Positions 17,491 to 26,397 of a stretch of DNA of 64,000 nucleotides are shown piece by piece. The translations under genes and the position numbers were made by a program. Source of the DNA: Methanobacteriota archaeon (GTDB lineage Archaea > Thermoplasmatota > Poseidoniia > Poseidoniales > Thalassarchaeaceae). The notes beneath the pieces were generated by a model. It had not been told where the DNA came from, did no database searches, and saw only the letters and a list, made by a program, of their open reading frames with translations. The DNA lies in the NCBI GenBank assembly GCA_018650285.1, contig JABIGF010000015.1:62001-126000 (forward strand). Direction: 5' to 3'. Each line of letters starts with the position of its first letter. Position 1 is the stretch's first letter.

Positions 17491-17970
17491 ATGACAACAA
17501 TAGATAATGATAAAGTAGCAATGGTACACTATCGCGGGACATTTCCCGAAGATGGTGAAGAATTTGATTCAAGTCATGGATCTGATCCCTTAGGTTATTT
17601 AGTTGGCCATAAGAATATGATCCCCGGTTTTGAACGAGAAATGATGGGTGCAAAAGTAGGCGAAAAGAGAGAGTTTACCCTAATGGCTGAAGACGCATAT
17701 GGTGAAGAAACCGATGAAGCGATAATGGATGTTCCAGCAACTGAATTTCCTGAAGACATGGAAATGGAGTTGGGAATGACTTTGATGTCTGCAATGGGGC
17801 CATTTAGAATAGTTGGTATTACAGACGCTCAAATCAAGTGTGATTTCAATCACCCATTAGCTGGGCGCGCCCTCAAATTTGAAGTGGAAGTTGTTGAAGT
17901 TCGAGATGCTAGTGAAGAAGAACTCGCACACGGCCATGTTCACGGAACTGGCGGCCACCATCACGAATAA
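17491..17970 (+). CDS. FKBP-type peptidyl-prolyl isomerase, SlyD-like
   Basis: 159 residues. An FKBP domain split by an insert-in-flap domain as in SlyD: VAMVHYRGTFPEDGEEFDSS at the start, GHKNMIPGFEREMMGAKVGEKREFTL, AYGE, then the IF domain and a return strand GRALKFEVEVVEV. The C-terminal tail is His-rich (HGHVHGTGGHHHE), a feature that binds nickel in bacterial SlyD. Likely a cytosolic folding helper. Nickel binding is of interest because a nickel enzyme (NiSOD) is encoded elsewhere in the window. Confidence 0.92.
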   Translation: MTTIDNDKVAMVHYRGTFPEDGEEFDSSHGSDPLGYLVGHKNMIPGFEREMMGAKVGEKREFTLMAEDAYGEETDEAIMDVPATEFPEDMEMELGMTLMSAMGPFRIVGITDAQIKCDFNHPLAGRALKFEVEVVEVRDASEEELAHGHVHGTGGHHHE

Positions 17971-18019
17971 CCAAAAATAATGACCCCAACTAACCCCTCG
18001 GAGGTCTTGAGGGGGGCAA

Positions 18020-19606
18020 ATGGGCGGCGACGAGAAGGATTTCCTAACCCGCGCTGGAGTACCTATTCCAAACATCCCTGATGAGGGATTTTGCCAAGAT
18101 GTGAAACGGAATTCACCAGGGGAACCTCCCTATACACGCGGGATTCATAAATCGATGTATCGCGGAAAAACATGGACTATGCGGCAATATGCCGGCTTTA
18201 GTTCAGCACAAGAAACCAACAATAGATTCAGAATGTTGCTAGAAAAAGGACAATCTGGGCTTTCTGTCGCTTTTGACTTACCCACCCAATTAGGACTTGA
18301 TTCTGATGACTCAATGGCAATAGGAGAAGTTGGAAAAGTGGGGGTTGCGATAGATAGCATCCATGACATGCGCCAATTGTTTGACAATATTGACACATCT
18401 AAGGTTTCTACATCAATGACAATTAATGCCCCAGCATCTATCTTGTTAGCAATGTATATTGCCGTTGCAGAAGAACGTGGATGCGATATCTCTGAATTAC
18501 GAGGGACTATTCAAAACGATATTCTGAAAGAATATATTGCTCGAGGCACCTATGTATTCCCTCCTGAACAATCAATGCGTTTGATCACTGATGTGATGGC
18601 ATGGTGTCAAACAAATACTCCTAAATGGAATACTATTAGCATATCTGGCTACCATATCAGAGAAGCGGGAGCAACTGCAATTGAGGAACTTGCATTCACA
18701 TTAGCAAATGCGATTTCATATGTTCAAGCAGCCGTTGATGCTGGACTTGATGTTGATGATTTTGCCCCAAGGCTCTCTTTCTTCTTTGGTTGCCATAATG
18801 ATTTTTTTGAAGAAGTGGCAAAATTCAGGGCTGCTAGAAAACTCTGGCATGACTTAATGCAAGAGAGATTTTCACCATCAAATCCAAAATCCTCTATGTT
18901 GAGATTCCATACGCAGACCGCGGGCGTCACATTGACTGCACAACAACCACTCAACAATATTGTGCGAGTGTCCTATCAAGCACTTTCTTCTGTTTTAGGG
19001 GGTACTCAATCACTTCATACGAACTCATTTGATGAAGCAATTGGTCTACCAACTGATGAATCATCAACAATTGCCCTTCGTACTCAACAAATATTGGCCG
19101 ATGAAACGGGTATTGCTAATGTTGTTGACCCACTTGGCGGTTCATGGTTTGTTGAGGGCTTAACCGACGAATTATACAATCGCGCCCACGAATTAATTAA
19201 GCAAATAGATGGAAAAGGAGGAGCGTTGACTGCCATTGAGGCAGGATTTCAACAGCGCCTATTGCATGAATCGGCTTGGGCCGAACAAATTGCCCAAGAT
19301 AAAGGTGAAATGAAGGTGATTGGTGTCAATCATGCAATCTCAAATACTGAAAATAGTGAACTAAAGGGACAATCTGTCGACTCATCCCTTGGTGATGAAC
19401 AATGTGCATCATTAGCCAATATCAGAACAAACAGAGATAGTGATGCTGTCGCCACCACCTTAGCAGAAGTAAGAATATGTGCTACTGGGAACGGCAATAC
19501 AATGGCTGCAATTCTAGCAGCAGTAAAGGCGGAATGTACTCTAGGTGAAATAATGAGTGCGCTCAAGGAATCATTTGGTACTTGGATGGCTCCAAGCGGG
19601 TTTTGA
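18020..19606 (+). CDS. Methylmalonyl-CoA mutase, large (catalytic barrel) subunit
   Basis: 528 residues, the substrate-binding TIM-barrel part of adenosylcobalamin-dependent methylmalonyl-CoA mutase. Landmarks: YRGKTWTMRQYAGFSSAQETN, SVAFDLPTQLGLDSD, SGYHIREAGATA, RLSFFFGCHNDFFEEVAKFRAARKLW, QTAGVTLTAQQP and an RLL-type C-terminal end WMAPSGF. The B12-binding domain is absent, as in archaea where it is a separate small subunit; that subunit is not in the window. Ten bases separate it from the epimerase gene. Confidence 0.93.
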   Translation: MGGDEKDFLTRAGVPIPNIPDEGFCQDVKRNSPGEPPYTRGIHKSMYRGKTWTMRQYAGFSSAQETNNRFRMLLEKGQSGLSVAFDLPTQLGLDSDDSMAIGEVGKVGVAIDSIHDMRQLFDNIDTSKVSTSMTINAPASILLAMYIAVAEERGCDISELRGTIQNDILKEYIARGTYVFPPEQSMRLITDVMAWCQTNTPKWNTISISGYHIREAGATAIEELAFTLANAISYVQAAVDAGLDVDDFAPRLSFFFGCHNDFFEEVAKFRAARKLWHDLMQERFSPSNPKSSMLRFHTQTAGVTLTAQQPLNNIVRVSYQALSSVLGGTQSLHTNSFDEAIGLPTDESSTIALRTQQILADETGIANVVDPLGGSWFVEGLTDELYNRAHELIKQIDGKGGALTAIEAGFQQRLLHESAWAEQIAQDKGEMKVIGVNHAISNTENSELKGQSVDSSLGDEQCASLANIRTNRDSDAVATTLAEVRICATGNGNTMAAILAAVKAECTLGEIMSALKESFGTWMAPSGF

Positions 19607-19615
19607 GGTGATGAA

Positions 19616-20032
19616 ATGAAAGGGATTAGACTTGATCACATCGGAATTGCAGTCAATAACCTTGAAGAGGGGGCAAAATTTTGGAAATTACTTGGGTTAT
19701 TGGATGATGAAGATGTGGAGGTAAACTCTGAACAAGGAGTAAAGATTCAATTCCTTTCAACCTTACAAGGGGAGCCAACACGAATTGAACTACTAGAACC
19801 AATTAATCCTGAAACCCCTGTTGGCAAATTTATTGCATCCCGTGGGGTTGGAGTTCAACAACTAGCATTTGAAGTTGAAGATATCAAAGAAACAATTGAA
19901 CATCTGCTCAATAATGGGATAAAAATGATTGATGAAACGCCCAAATCTGGCGCCCATGGTTGTTTAATTGCCTTTGTCCACCCAAAGTCTTGTGGCGGCG
20001 TACTTGTTGAACTGGTTCAAAAACAACACTAA
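19616..20032 (+). CDS. mce: Methylmalonyl-CoA epimerase
   Basis: 138 residues of the vicinal-oxygen-chelate fold. It interconverts the (2R) and (2S) forms of methylmalonyl-CoA so that the mutase can use propionyl-CoA-derived product. Family features: LDHIGIAVNNLEEGAKFW near the N-terminus with the metal His, IELLEPINPETPVGKFI, GVQQLAFEVEDI, and a final GVLVELVQ with the metal Glu. It forms an operon with the mutase large subunit. Confidence 0.93.
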   Translation: MKGIRLDHIGIAVNNLEEGAKFWKLLGLLDDEDVEVNSEQGVKIQFLSTLQGEPTRIELLEPINPETPVGKFIASRGVGVQQLAFEVEDIKETIEHLLNNGIKMIDETPKSGAHGCLIAFVHPKSCGGVLVELVQKQH

Positions 20033-20074
20033 CCACTTCGGAACCGTCAAAACCGAAGGGCCAATCGGCCAATT

Positions 20075-20374
20075 ATGCAGAAGTGTATTGAGCACCTAAT
20101 GGCAGCAAATAACCTGAATGCAGAGATGGTTCGTCAAGAGGTGGAATTTCTGCAAGCAACCCTTGAAAATCTTCGTTTAAATGGTACAATTTCTAACGAT
20201 TCATACCTCAATGCAGGTGCTGTGGAAGGCGGTCTCTCAATGTTAGCCAACCTCATTGAACTCGGTATCCCTACGTCTGAAATAAAAGACCATTTGGACC
20301 AATTGCATGAACGCGCCGGTAGGATTGATGAAGCACACCCCAACCTTGGCCCAAGTGTAGCAGCAAGCCGCTAG
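20075..20374 (+). CDS. Small helical protein of unknown function
   Basis: 99 residues, mostly alpha-helical by composition, beginning at the ATG at 20075 (a second ATG lies at 20099). No recognised domain. It sits between methylmalonyl-CoA epimerase and the ABC transporter on the same strand, with short gaps to both, so it may belong to either unit. Codon positions and the tight packing favour a real gene. Confidence 0.6.
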   Translation: MQKCIEHLMAANNLNAEMVRQEVEFLQATLENLRLNGTISNDSYLNAGAVEGGLSMLANLIELGIPTSEIKDHLDQLHERAGRIDEAHPNLGPSVAASR

Positions 20375-20385
20375 AGAATGGTCCC

Positions 20386-21225
20386 ATGTCTCAAACTCTA
20401 CTATCTATCCGAGAAGTTTCAAAAAACTTCGGCGATGTTGAAGCGTTGAAATCTGTCACCCTTGACCTAAATCGTGGAGATATTGTTGGCCTTGTTGGTG
20501 GCAATGGAGCTGGGAAAACTACCCTTCTCAGACTACTATGTGGCCTATACAAGCCCAGTGTCGGCGATGTTGTGTTTTTGGACGAAGGAGGGGTTGAACA
20601 CCCTGTCCATAATGTCAGAAGTAACCTAGGTGTAGTTCCAGAATCAACTGGCCTTTATGCAAGATTAACCGCCTGGGAAAACATTCGATATCACTCTAGG
20701 CTGAACAATATTAGTGATGAGGCAGCGTGGAATCGGACAATTAGGCTTGCTAGAGCTTTGGATATGGAAGATGACCTACAACGCCCGACACGTGGTTTTT
20801 CGCGCGGTATGCGCCAAAAGACGGCACTACTACGCGCTTTATCCCATGACCCTGATATCTTACTTTTAGATGAGCCTACAGGTGGCTTAGATGTCACCTC
20901 TGCTAGGCGTGTCAGAGACCTTGTTAGGAAACTAGGGGAAGATGGGCGCACCGTGATTTACAGCACTCATCAATTAAATGAGGCTGAACAAGTCTGTGAC
21001 CGCATTGTAATTATTCATAATGGGACACTAAGAGCAGATGGGGCGCCTAAAGAACTGATGAATAATACGAATACCGATTCTTTAGAAGATGCTTTTGTTG
21101 AGTTGACTCAAGATGCTAGTAGAGATGTTGACTCCCCTGAGCCTGAATCAAAATTCCAACAATTATGGTCTCGACTAACTACGAGAAAAAAGAATCCACC
21201 AGTAGGAGGTGATGAAAATGCGTGA
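20386..21225 (+). CDS. ABC transporter ATP-binding protein (NatA-like)
   Basis: 279 residues. Nucleotide-binding domain with Walker A (GGNGAGKTTL), a signature motif in degenerate form (RGFSRGMRQK), Walker B (DILLLDEPTGGLD) and the switch His (IYSTHQLNEAEQ). It resembles ATPases of ABC-2 exporters that carry Na+ (NatA) or drugs. The C-terminal 50 residues form a charged tail. The gene overlaps the permease start by eight bases; the permease RBS (ggaggtgatg) lies within its last codons. Confidence 0.92.
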   Translation: MSQTLLSIREVSKNFGDVEALKSVTLDLNRGDIVGLVGGNGAGKTTLLRLLCGLYKPSVGDVVFLDEGGVEHPVHNVRSNLGVVPESTGLYARLTAWENIRYHSRLNNISDEAAWNRTIRLARALDMEDDLQRPTRGFSRGMRQKTALLRALSHDPDILLLDEPTGGLDVTSARRVRDLVRKLGEDGRTVIYSTHQLNEAEQVCDRIVIIHNGTLRADGAPKELMNNTNTDSLEDAFVELTQDASRDVDSPEPESKFQQLWSRLTTRKKNPPVGGDENA

Positions 21226-22459
21226 TGCCTTTTCAAGAATCTGGACTGTTGCTACAAAAGAACTACTTGACTTTGTCAGAGATTGGCGAACTCTTGTCGC
21301 ACTTGTTCTTGTCCCACTATTGATATTCCCTCTATTTTTTATTGCACTACCTCTATTCTTACAAGGAGAAATGGCAGAATTAGATGATTACCAATTGGAT
21401 ATTGAGGTCCAAATTGCTGATGGTGATATAATGCCTGAAGCATTAACACAACCTTTCATTGACTACCATCTCAACGTAACTGTGACAACTCTTGATTCAC
21501 AATTAAGTAACCTCTCTGAAAGTGGAACTGATGCTGGACGCGTCAGAAGTGGCCAACTACATGCAATTTTAAGATTACAAGAAACAGATACCAATTCATC
21601 AGAATCATGGAATTATGCCGTATTATATGATGGCACATCAGAACTTTCATCCGAAGCAGATGCTAGATTATACCTTATCCTATCTGGATGGGAGAAGCAA
21701 ATTATCAACCAAACATTGGCAGATGCAAACCTGACTAGAAATGAGGCACTTGACCCGATTCACTGGGATGGCGATTATGCTGATGCAAATGTTGCCACCT
21801 CTGCTCAAACTGCAGGCTTCGCCCTCTCAATGTTCATCCCCATGATTGTCGCTATATGGACTGCTTCTTCGGCTATTCAGCCATCTGTTGATCTAACAGC
21901 CGGTGAAAGAGAGAGGGGGACTATGGAGGCGCTTCTCTGTACACCAACTCGCAGAGTAGAACTTCTCTATGGAAAATGGGTTGCCGTGGGAGTTGTAGCC
22001 GCAACTAGCGTTCTTTTCCAGTTAATGGGGTTACTTTTTGCAATAGCATTCCTAATGCCCCCAGAAACCTTTGGATTACCAACTCTAAGTGCATGGTCAG
22101 TAGTAAGTTTACTTCTTTCAGTTCTTCTTTTCGCTATCTTCGTTGTAGCCATCGAATTAGCACTTGCCGTCCGTGCCCATTCTGTCAAAGAGGCTGGAAC
22201 TGTACTTGGACCGATTGTTATCGCATTTATTGTCCCAGCAATGTTTGCACAATTTGTAAATTTGCAAGGAATTGAATGGTGGTGGTTTGTAGCACCTATC
22301 TTCAATGTCTGTTTAGCTATGCGTGAAGCACTCCTCAACATCAACGACCTAACACACATCGCTTTGTGGCTAGGGTCATCACTACTCTATGCTCTCTTAG
22401 CCGTAACTTGGGCGGCCCGACAATTCCAGAGAGAAGACCTCGTTGAAAGTATTAGTTGA
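21218..22459 (+). CDS. ABC-2 type permease (NatB-like)
   Basis: About 413 residues from the ATG at 21218, preceded by GGAGGTGAT. One membrane segment near the N-terminus, an extracellular domain of about 150 residues, then five or so segments in the C-terminal half. The cytoplasmic loop with LTAGERERGTMEALLCTPTRR is the signature of NatB/ABC-2 permeases. Together with the preceding ATPase it would form an exporter; Na+ is a candidate substrate by family resemblance only. Confidence 0.88.
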   Translation: MRDAFSRIWTVATKELLDFVRDWRTLVALVLVPLLIFPLFFIALPLFLQGEMAELDDYQLDIEVQIADGDIMPEALTQPFIDYHLNVTVTTLDSQLSNLSESGTDAGRVRSGQLHAILRLQETDTNSSESWNYAVLYDGTSELSSEADARLYLILSGWEKQIINQTLADANLTRNEALDPIHWDGDYADANVATSAQTAGFALSMFIPMIVAIWTASSAIQPSVDLTAGERERGTMEALLCTPTRRVELLYGKWVAVGVVAATSVLFQLMGLLFAIAFLMPPETFGLPTLSAWSVVSLLLSVLLFAIFVVAIELALAVRAHSVKEAGTVLGPIVIAFIVPAMFAQFVNLQGIEWWWFVAPIFNVCLAMREALLNINDLTHIALWLGSSLLYALLAVTWAARQFQREDLVESIS

Positions 22460-22539
22460 GTATACAATCAAACTCGCATCAATAATACCCCGGTATTACT
22501 GAGCGAATACTTAAGAACGGGGTGCCACACCGAATAATC

Positions 22540-22716
22540 ATGCCAAAGATTAGTTTGGATATGCCAAATGAATTGCTTGAGGACCTAAAGGTCCATGTTG
22601 GTGATGAAAAGAAGTTTGTCAGTGTAGCCGATGCAGTAAGAACTGCATGCAGGAAAATGCTAGACCAATTAGATGCAATAGATGCGCGCCATGGAAGAAC
22701 AGGAGATGAGGCTTGA
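22540..22716 (+). CDS. Ribbon-helix-helix (CopG-like) protein
   Basis: 58 residues from the ATG at 22540. MPKISLDMPNELLEDL followed by VSVADAVRTACRKML is the beta-alpha-alpha pattern of CopG/MetJ-type DNA-binding proteins. Its TGA overlaps the folE ATG (TGATG), so the two are co-translated. It may regulate the folE-que genes, but no operator can be shown. Confidence 0.75.
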   Translation: MPKISLDMPNELLEDLKVHVGDEKKFVSVADAVRTACRKMLDQLDAIDARHGRTGDEA

Positions 22717-23294
22717 TGGTTGGAATAGACGAAGCAAAGGCTGCAGTTGACACACTAGTGCGTTATATCGAGGGCACAAATGGAGATTTGAGAGAAGGGT
22801 TGGCTAGAACACCCGAAAGAGTAATTCAATCCTTTGAAGAAATCTTTGCAGGATACAACCAGGACCCTTCTGAGATCCTTGATACAACATTTAACTCTGA
22901 AGGTTATGATGGAATCGTATTGCTACGAGACATTGAATTCCATTCAACTTGTGAACACCACCTTCAGCCATTCCACGGTAAAGGCCATGTTGCATACATC
23001 CCTACTGATAGAATAGTTGGAATTAGTAAATTAGCTAGAATACTAGAACTACACGCCCGAAGGCTCCAGAATCAAGAAAGGATTACCAAAAGTATCGCTG
23101 ATGACTTGGAAACTCACCTAATGCCACTGGGTTGTGCTGTTATTCTTGAAGCATCTCATGGATGCATGCAATGCCGAGGAGTAAAGAAGCAAAATTCGAT
23201 AATGACTACATCGCAAATGCGTGGAGTCTTCTTTGACAAAGCAACTGCACGGACAGAACTAATGCAACTAATACGCAGCTCACCATTATCCTGA
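22716..23294 (+). CDS. folE: GTP cyclohydrolase I (FolE type)
   Basis: 192 residues. Converts GTP to 7,8-dihydroneopterin triphosphate, the substrate of QueD. Zinc ligands are visible in STCEHHLQPFHG and in HGCMQCRGV, and the active-site segments VGISKLARI and RLQNQERIT are present. It is the classical FolE fold, not the archaeal MptA/FolE2 type. Its place at the head of the queECD genes points to archaeosine (preQ0) synthesis, though it could also serve folate-type pterins, which this organism needs for the THF-dependent histidine pathway. Confidence 0.94.
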   Translation: MVGIDEAKAAVDTLVRYIEGTNGDLREGLARTPERVIQSFEEIFAGYNQDPSEILDTTFNSEGYDGIVLLRDIEFHSTCEHHLQPFHGKGHVAYIPTDRIVGISKLARILELHARRLQNQERITKSIADDLETHLMPLGCAVILEASHGCMQCRGVKKQNSIMTTSQMRGVFFDKATARTELMQLIRSSPLS

Positions 23295-23324
23295 AAAAAA
23301 TTCTTGTAGGTAGGTGAATAATCA

Positions 23325-24023
23325 ATGAGTGAAAAAACACCAGAACTGATTGCACTACCTCTTGTACCAATCATTGATGAATCAATTATCCCAAATAAAA
23401 CACCAACTACTGAAGACCCATTAGACCAAGTTTTTCCTATTGTCGAAATGTTTTACTCAGTACAGGGTGAGGGATTTCATGCTGGTGAACCATCAATATT
23501 CATCCGTTTCGGGGGATGTAACCTCGCATGTGAATGGTGTGATACTAAATTTGACAATTGGGAAAATATCAATTTAGGGCGAATTATCCAAGAAATTACT
23601 TCGTGGGATTGTAAACGGATTGTATTAACAGGAGGAGAGCCAGCCCTCCAAGATATTGCAACTCTTTCTTCTGTATTGCGCCCAATGGGTTATTCTCTAG
23701 CAATTGAAACAAACGGCACTATTGAAATACCAAATGATATGCTAGATTGGATTTGTGTTTCGCCGAAAGACCAAATGTATGCTTCTGTAAATATTCGTCA
23801 GCGTTCTGGTGATGAATTGAAGGTAGTATGGGTAGGCCAGTCGCTTGATATGTATGATGAATTAAAGAAAGGATTCACACATCGTTTTCTCCAACCAGTA
23901 TATGACGAATCAAAAGGAGTTGAATGGAATGGGAAAAACTTCCGTACTACTTGCGAATTGGTGAAAAATAACTCTGAATGGAGATTAAGTTTGCAAACCC
24001 ACAAATGGATGGTGGTTGACTAA
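23325..24023 (+). CDS. queE: 7-carboxy-7-deazaguanine synthase
   Basis: Radical SAM enzyme converting 6-carboxytetrahydropterin to 7-carboxy-7-deazaguanine. 232 residues with the 4Fe-4S motif CNLACEWC (C-x3-C-x2-C), FYSVQGEGFHAGEPSIFIRFGGC upstream, TGGEPALQ, and the short, minimal radical SAM core typical of QueE. Its stop overlaps the queC start (TAATG). Confidence 0.94.
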   Translation: MSEKTPELIALPLVPIIDESIIPNKTPTTEDPLDQVFPIVEMFYSVQGEGFHAGEPSIFIRFGGCNLACEWCDTKFDNWENINLGRIIQEITSWDCKRIVLTGGEPALQDIATLSSVLRPMGYSLAIETNGTIEIPNDMLDWICVSPKDQMYASVNIRQRSGDELKVVWVGQSLDMYDELKKGFTHRFLQPVYDESKGVEWNGKNFRTTCELVKNNSEWRLSLQTHKWMVVD

Positions 24024-24814
24024 TGGCAAGAAATGTTGCCGTCATGGCGCTTAGCGGTGGTATGGATTCAACCTCATTGATGATGCGTTTACTTGCAGAT
24101 GGATACGAGGTAAATGCAATTTCTTATAATTACGGACAAAAACATTTGGTTGAAGTACAGCGCGCACAAGCAAATCTCGCTTATTTATCTCAAAATGGAT
24201 ATCATGTAAAACATCAAATTATTGACTTAACTTCTGCCATGTCTTCTTTTCATTCAGCACTAACCGATGACTCAATCAAAATTCCAGAAGGGCACTATGA
24301 AGAGGAACAGATGAAACAAACTGTTGTACCAAATCGTAATGCTATTTTCGCTTCAATCTTGTATGGGCACGCTCTTTCCATTGCCATAAAAGAACGTGTG
24401 AATGTTGAAATTGCTCTTGGAGTTCACTCTGGTGACCATGCCATATATCCAGATTGCCGGCCACAATTCTATGCTGCACTTTCTCACGCTTTTGAAGTTG
24501 GGAACTGGGATTCGGAATTTGTTTCATTCAAATTACCTTACATCAACGGACATAAAGAGACTATTCTAAGAGATGCCGAAGCATCAATAACTACACTTGG
24601 ACTAGATTTTGACACTATTTTTGCTAATACTATTACTTCATACAATCCAGATGATAAAGGCCGTTCATCAGGCACTTCTGGTTCAGATGTTGAGCGTATA
24701 CTTGCATTTCATGCAATAGGTAGAACTGATCCAGTGACATATGTGAAACCGTGGGAAGAGGTCCTATTTGAAGCATTAAAAGTTGAACAAAATCATAACG
24801 GGGCGGCTCCATGA
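24023..24814 (+). CDS. queC: 7-cyano-7-deazaguanine (preQ0) synthase
   Basis: ATP-dependent conversion of 7-carboxy-7-deazaguanine to preQ0. 263 residues of the PP-loop ATPase family: ALSGGMDSTSL is the PP-loop, with NYGQKHLVEVQRA and VPNRNAIFASI following. The usual C-terminal zinc cluster of four Cys is not visible: the end reads SGTSGSDVERILAFHAIGRTDP where most QueC proteins have CxxCxxC. The loss of those Cys residues is unusual but the rest of the protein is normal. Confidence 0.9.
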   Translation: MARNVAVMALSGGMDSTSLMMRLLADGYEVNAISYNYGQKHLVEVQRAQANLAYLSQNGYHVKHQIIDLTSAMSSFHSALTDDSIKIPEGHYEEEQMKQTVVPNRNAIFASILYGHALSIAIKERVNVEIALGVHSGDHAIYPDCRPQFYAALSHAFEVGNWDSEFVSFKLPYINGHKETILRDAEASITTLGLDFDTIFANTITSYNPDDKGRSSGTSGSDVERILAFHAIGRTDPVTYVKPWEEVLFEALKVEQNHNGAAP

Positions 24815-24900
24815 GTGATGAATTATACCTTCGTGCACTATTCATACTTGGCGCAGTTATTGCAACTTTTCCTCTGGATTGTATTCAAAAAAGGGAGTGA
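24811..24900 (+). CDS. Putative 29-residue membrane peptide between queC and queD
   Basis: ATG at 24811 overlaps the queC stop (ATGA), and the TGA at 24898-24900 is four bases before the queD ATG. The product MSDELYLRALFILGAVIATF is followed by PLDCIQKRE: a single hydrophobic stretch of about 14 residues between charged ends. The spacing on both sides is that of a translationally coupled gene, and otherwise queD would start 90 bases after queC in an otherwise gapless operon. It could equally be untranslated spacer. Confidence 0.4.
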   Translation: MSDELYLRALFILGAVIATFPLDCIQKRE

Positions 24901-24904
24901 CAAA

Positions 24905-25354
24905 ATGACAACTAGTATTCGAAGATGGGTTGAAACTGATACAGGACACAGAGTGCCTAATCACAAGAGCAAGTGTAGACATATGCACGGACATCGCTAT
25001 CGCTGGGAAGCTGAAGTAGAAGGAGATGTAGTTACACAATCAGGGGTTTCCGAAGAAGGCATGTTGATTGACTTCTCAGATATTTCTAGAATCCTTACTG
25101 AGAAAATTCACGATGTTGTAGACCACGCTTTTGTAATCTATGAAGGCGATTCAATGGCTAGCAAGGCCCTTGAATCAATGGGTGATGAGCATCGGACAGT
25201 TGTTGTGCCATTTATCCCAACTGCTGAGAATTTGGCAAAGTGGGCCTTTGAACAAGTATCTCCTCACATAGCATCAGCGTATGGCAACAGCCTGCGCCTT
25301 TCGGCATTCCATGTACGAGAAACCCCCAAATCCTGGGCAACCTGGAGACCTTGA
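24905..25354 (+). CDS. queD: 6-carboxytetrahydropterin synthase
   Basis: Converts dihydroneopterin triphosphate to 6-carboxytetrahydropterin. 149 residues from the ATG at 24905, preceded by gggag. The zinc-binding His residues are in TGHRVPNHKSKCRHMHGHRYRW, with the catalytic Cys in KSKCRHMHGH, and MLIDFSDI and AENLAKW match the family. A longer version starting at 24815 would add a hydrophobic N-terminus that the family lacks. Convergent with the TrmJ-like gene, with adjoining stops. Confidence 0.92.
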   Translation: MTTSIRRWVETDTGHRVPNHKSKCRHMHGHRYRWEAEVEGDVVTQSGVSEEGMLIDFSDISRILTEKIHDVVDHAFVIYEGDSMASKALESMGDEHRTVVVPFIPTAENLAKWAFEQVSPHIASAYGNSLRLSAFHVRETPKSWATWRP

Positions 25355-26155
25355 TTACTCATCTTCAAAGTGCTTTTCTCGAAGAGCATCGCGTGATTGT
25401 TTCATGACACCTAGAATTCTGTGCGCCTCATCATCTAATGGCATACCTCGCATGATAACTCTCTTCAACGTGTCAGAAATCCCCGGTCTTTTATGTTCTT
25501 GAACATTAACAACTTGCGCCAATTCTTCACTCAATGTGTGCACCATTCTCCTTAATTCTGGGTCTAATATTCTATTACCCTGTGTCGTTTTAGGCAATCC
25601 TTTTTGTTTCCCTAACTCAACTTCAATGAGTGATTTATGCAACTCATATAGAATAATTGTAACAGCGTGACTCAAATTCAAAATCGGATAACCTTCCCAA
25701 GTAGGAATCGTCACTAGAATATCGCACATTTGTAATTCTTCAGTCAGAATACCGACTCCTTCCCGGCCAAACACAATAGCAATTTTACCTGAGATATCTA
25801 ATACTCGGCCACCCAATTCTTCGGGCATAACAAAATGACGGAACGCTACTTTTTCTCCAAGTTCACGTTTGCCAGACGAACCAATAACGATTGAAATATC
25901 ATCCATACAAGAGTGCCAATCAGAGAACACTTCACAATTTAATAGAACACTTTTAGCATGTTTGGAACGGGCTAGTGCTTCGTCCTCAAATTCATAACCA
26001 TCTTCTGCAATAATGCGCAATTCATCAAATCCAAAATTTCGCATTGAACGAGCAACCGCGCCGACATTGCCTTGAATCTCGGGCTCTATCAAGACTACAA
26101 TAATCTCAGCGCTGCGCTCGGGTAGTGGTATTCGCAAATTCACACCCATCGTCAT
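25355..26155 (-). CDS. TrmJ-like tRNA 2'-O-methyltransferase (SPOUT family)
   Basis: 266 residues. SpoU/TrmH-type SPOUT fold with the knotted SAM site: VLIEPEIQGNVGAVARSMRNFGF (motif 1), IAIVFGREGVGILTEEL (motif 2) and IPTWEGYPILNLSHAVTIILYEL (motif 3). A helical C-terminal extension follows. Archaeal TrmJ methylates C32 of tRNA. It is the last gene of the ribosomal-protein operon, overlapping the preceding 81-residue gene by four bases. Confidence 0.9.
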   Translation of the reverse strand: MTMGVNLRIPLPERSAEIIVVLIEPEIQGNVGAVARSMRNFGFDELRIIAEDGYEFEDEALARSKHAKSVLLNCEVFSDWHSCMDDISIVIGSSGKRELGEKVAFRHFVMPEELGGRVLDISGKIAIVFGREGVGILTEELQMCDILVTIPTWEGYPILNLSHAVTIILYELHKSLIEVELGKQKGLPKTTQGNRILDPELRRMVHTLSEELAQVVNVQEHKRPGISDTLKRVIMRGMPLDDEAHRILGVMKQSRDALREKHFEDE

Positions 26156-26397
26156 TCACCCGAATCGCTTGGAATCCAAGCTTCTAATGCAGCCCTATCT
26201 ACTAGTTGATAGATGAATAGAATCCACTGACCTGTTTCATGGTCAGGTATGGGAATGCTTCGCTTCGCAACACCTTGTTCCCTCAACCAATTGAAGAATT
26301 CATCCAATACTTCTGGTGAAGGATGTCTGACAAATGGAGGTTCATGAGTCCAAACGAACTCAAGTGGTTGGACGGCCACGCGTCCACCTCGACTCAA
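26152..26397 (-). CDS. Conserved-context hypothetical protein (81 aa)
   Basis: Starts with TTG overlapping the eS17 stop (TTGA) and ends overlapping the TrmJ-like start (ATGA). The sequence is rich in Trp, Pro and Glu, with a middle helix (SPEVLDEFFNWLREQGV) and a beta-like WILFIYQLVDRA. I do not recognise it. Tight coupling on both sides supports a real gene with a translation-related role. Confidence 0.6.
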   Translation of the reverse strand: MSRGGRVAVQPLEFVWTHEPPFVRHPSPEVLDEFFNWLREQGVAKRSIPIPDHETGQWILFIYQLVDRAALEAWIPSDSGE

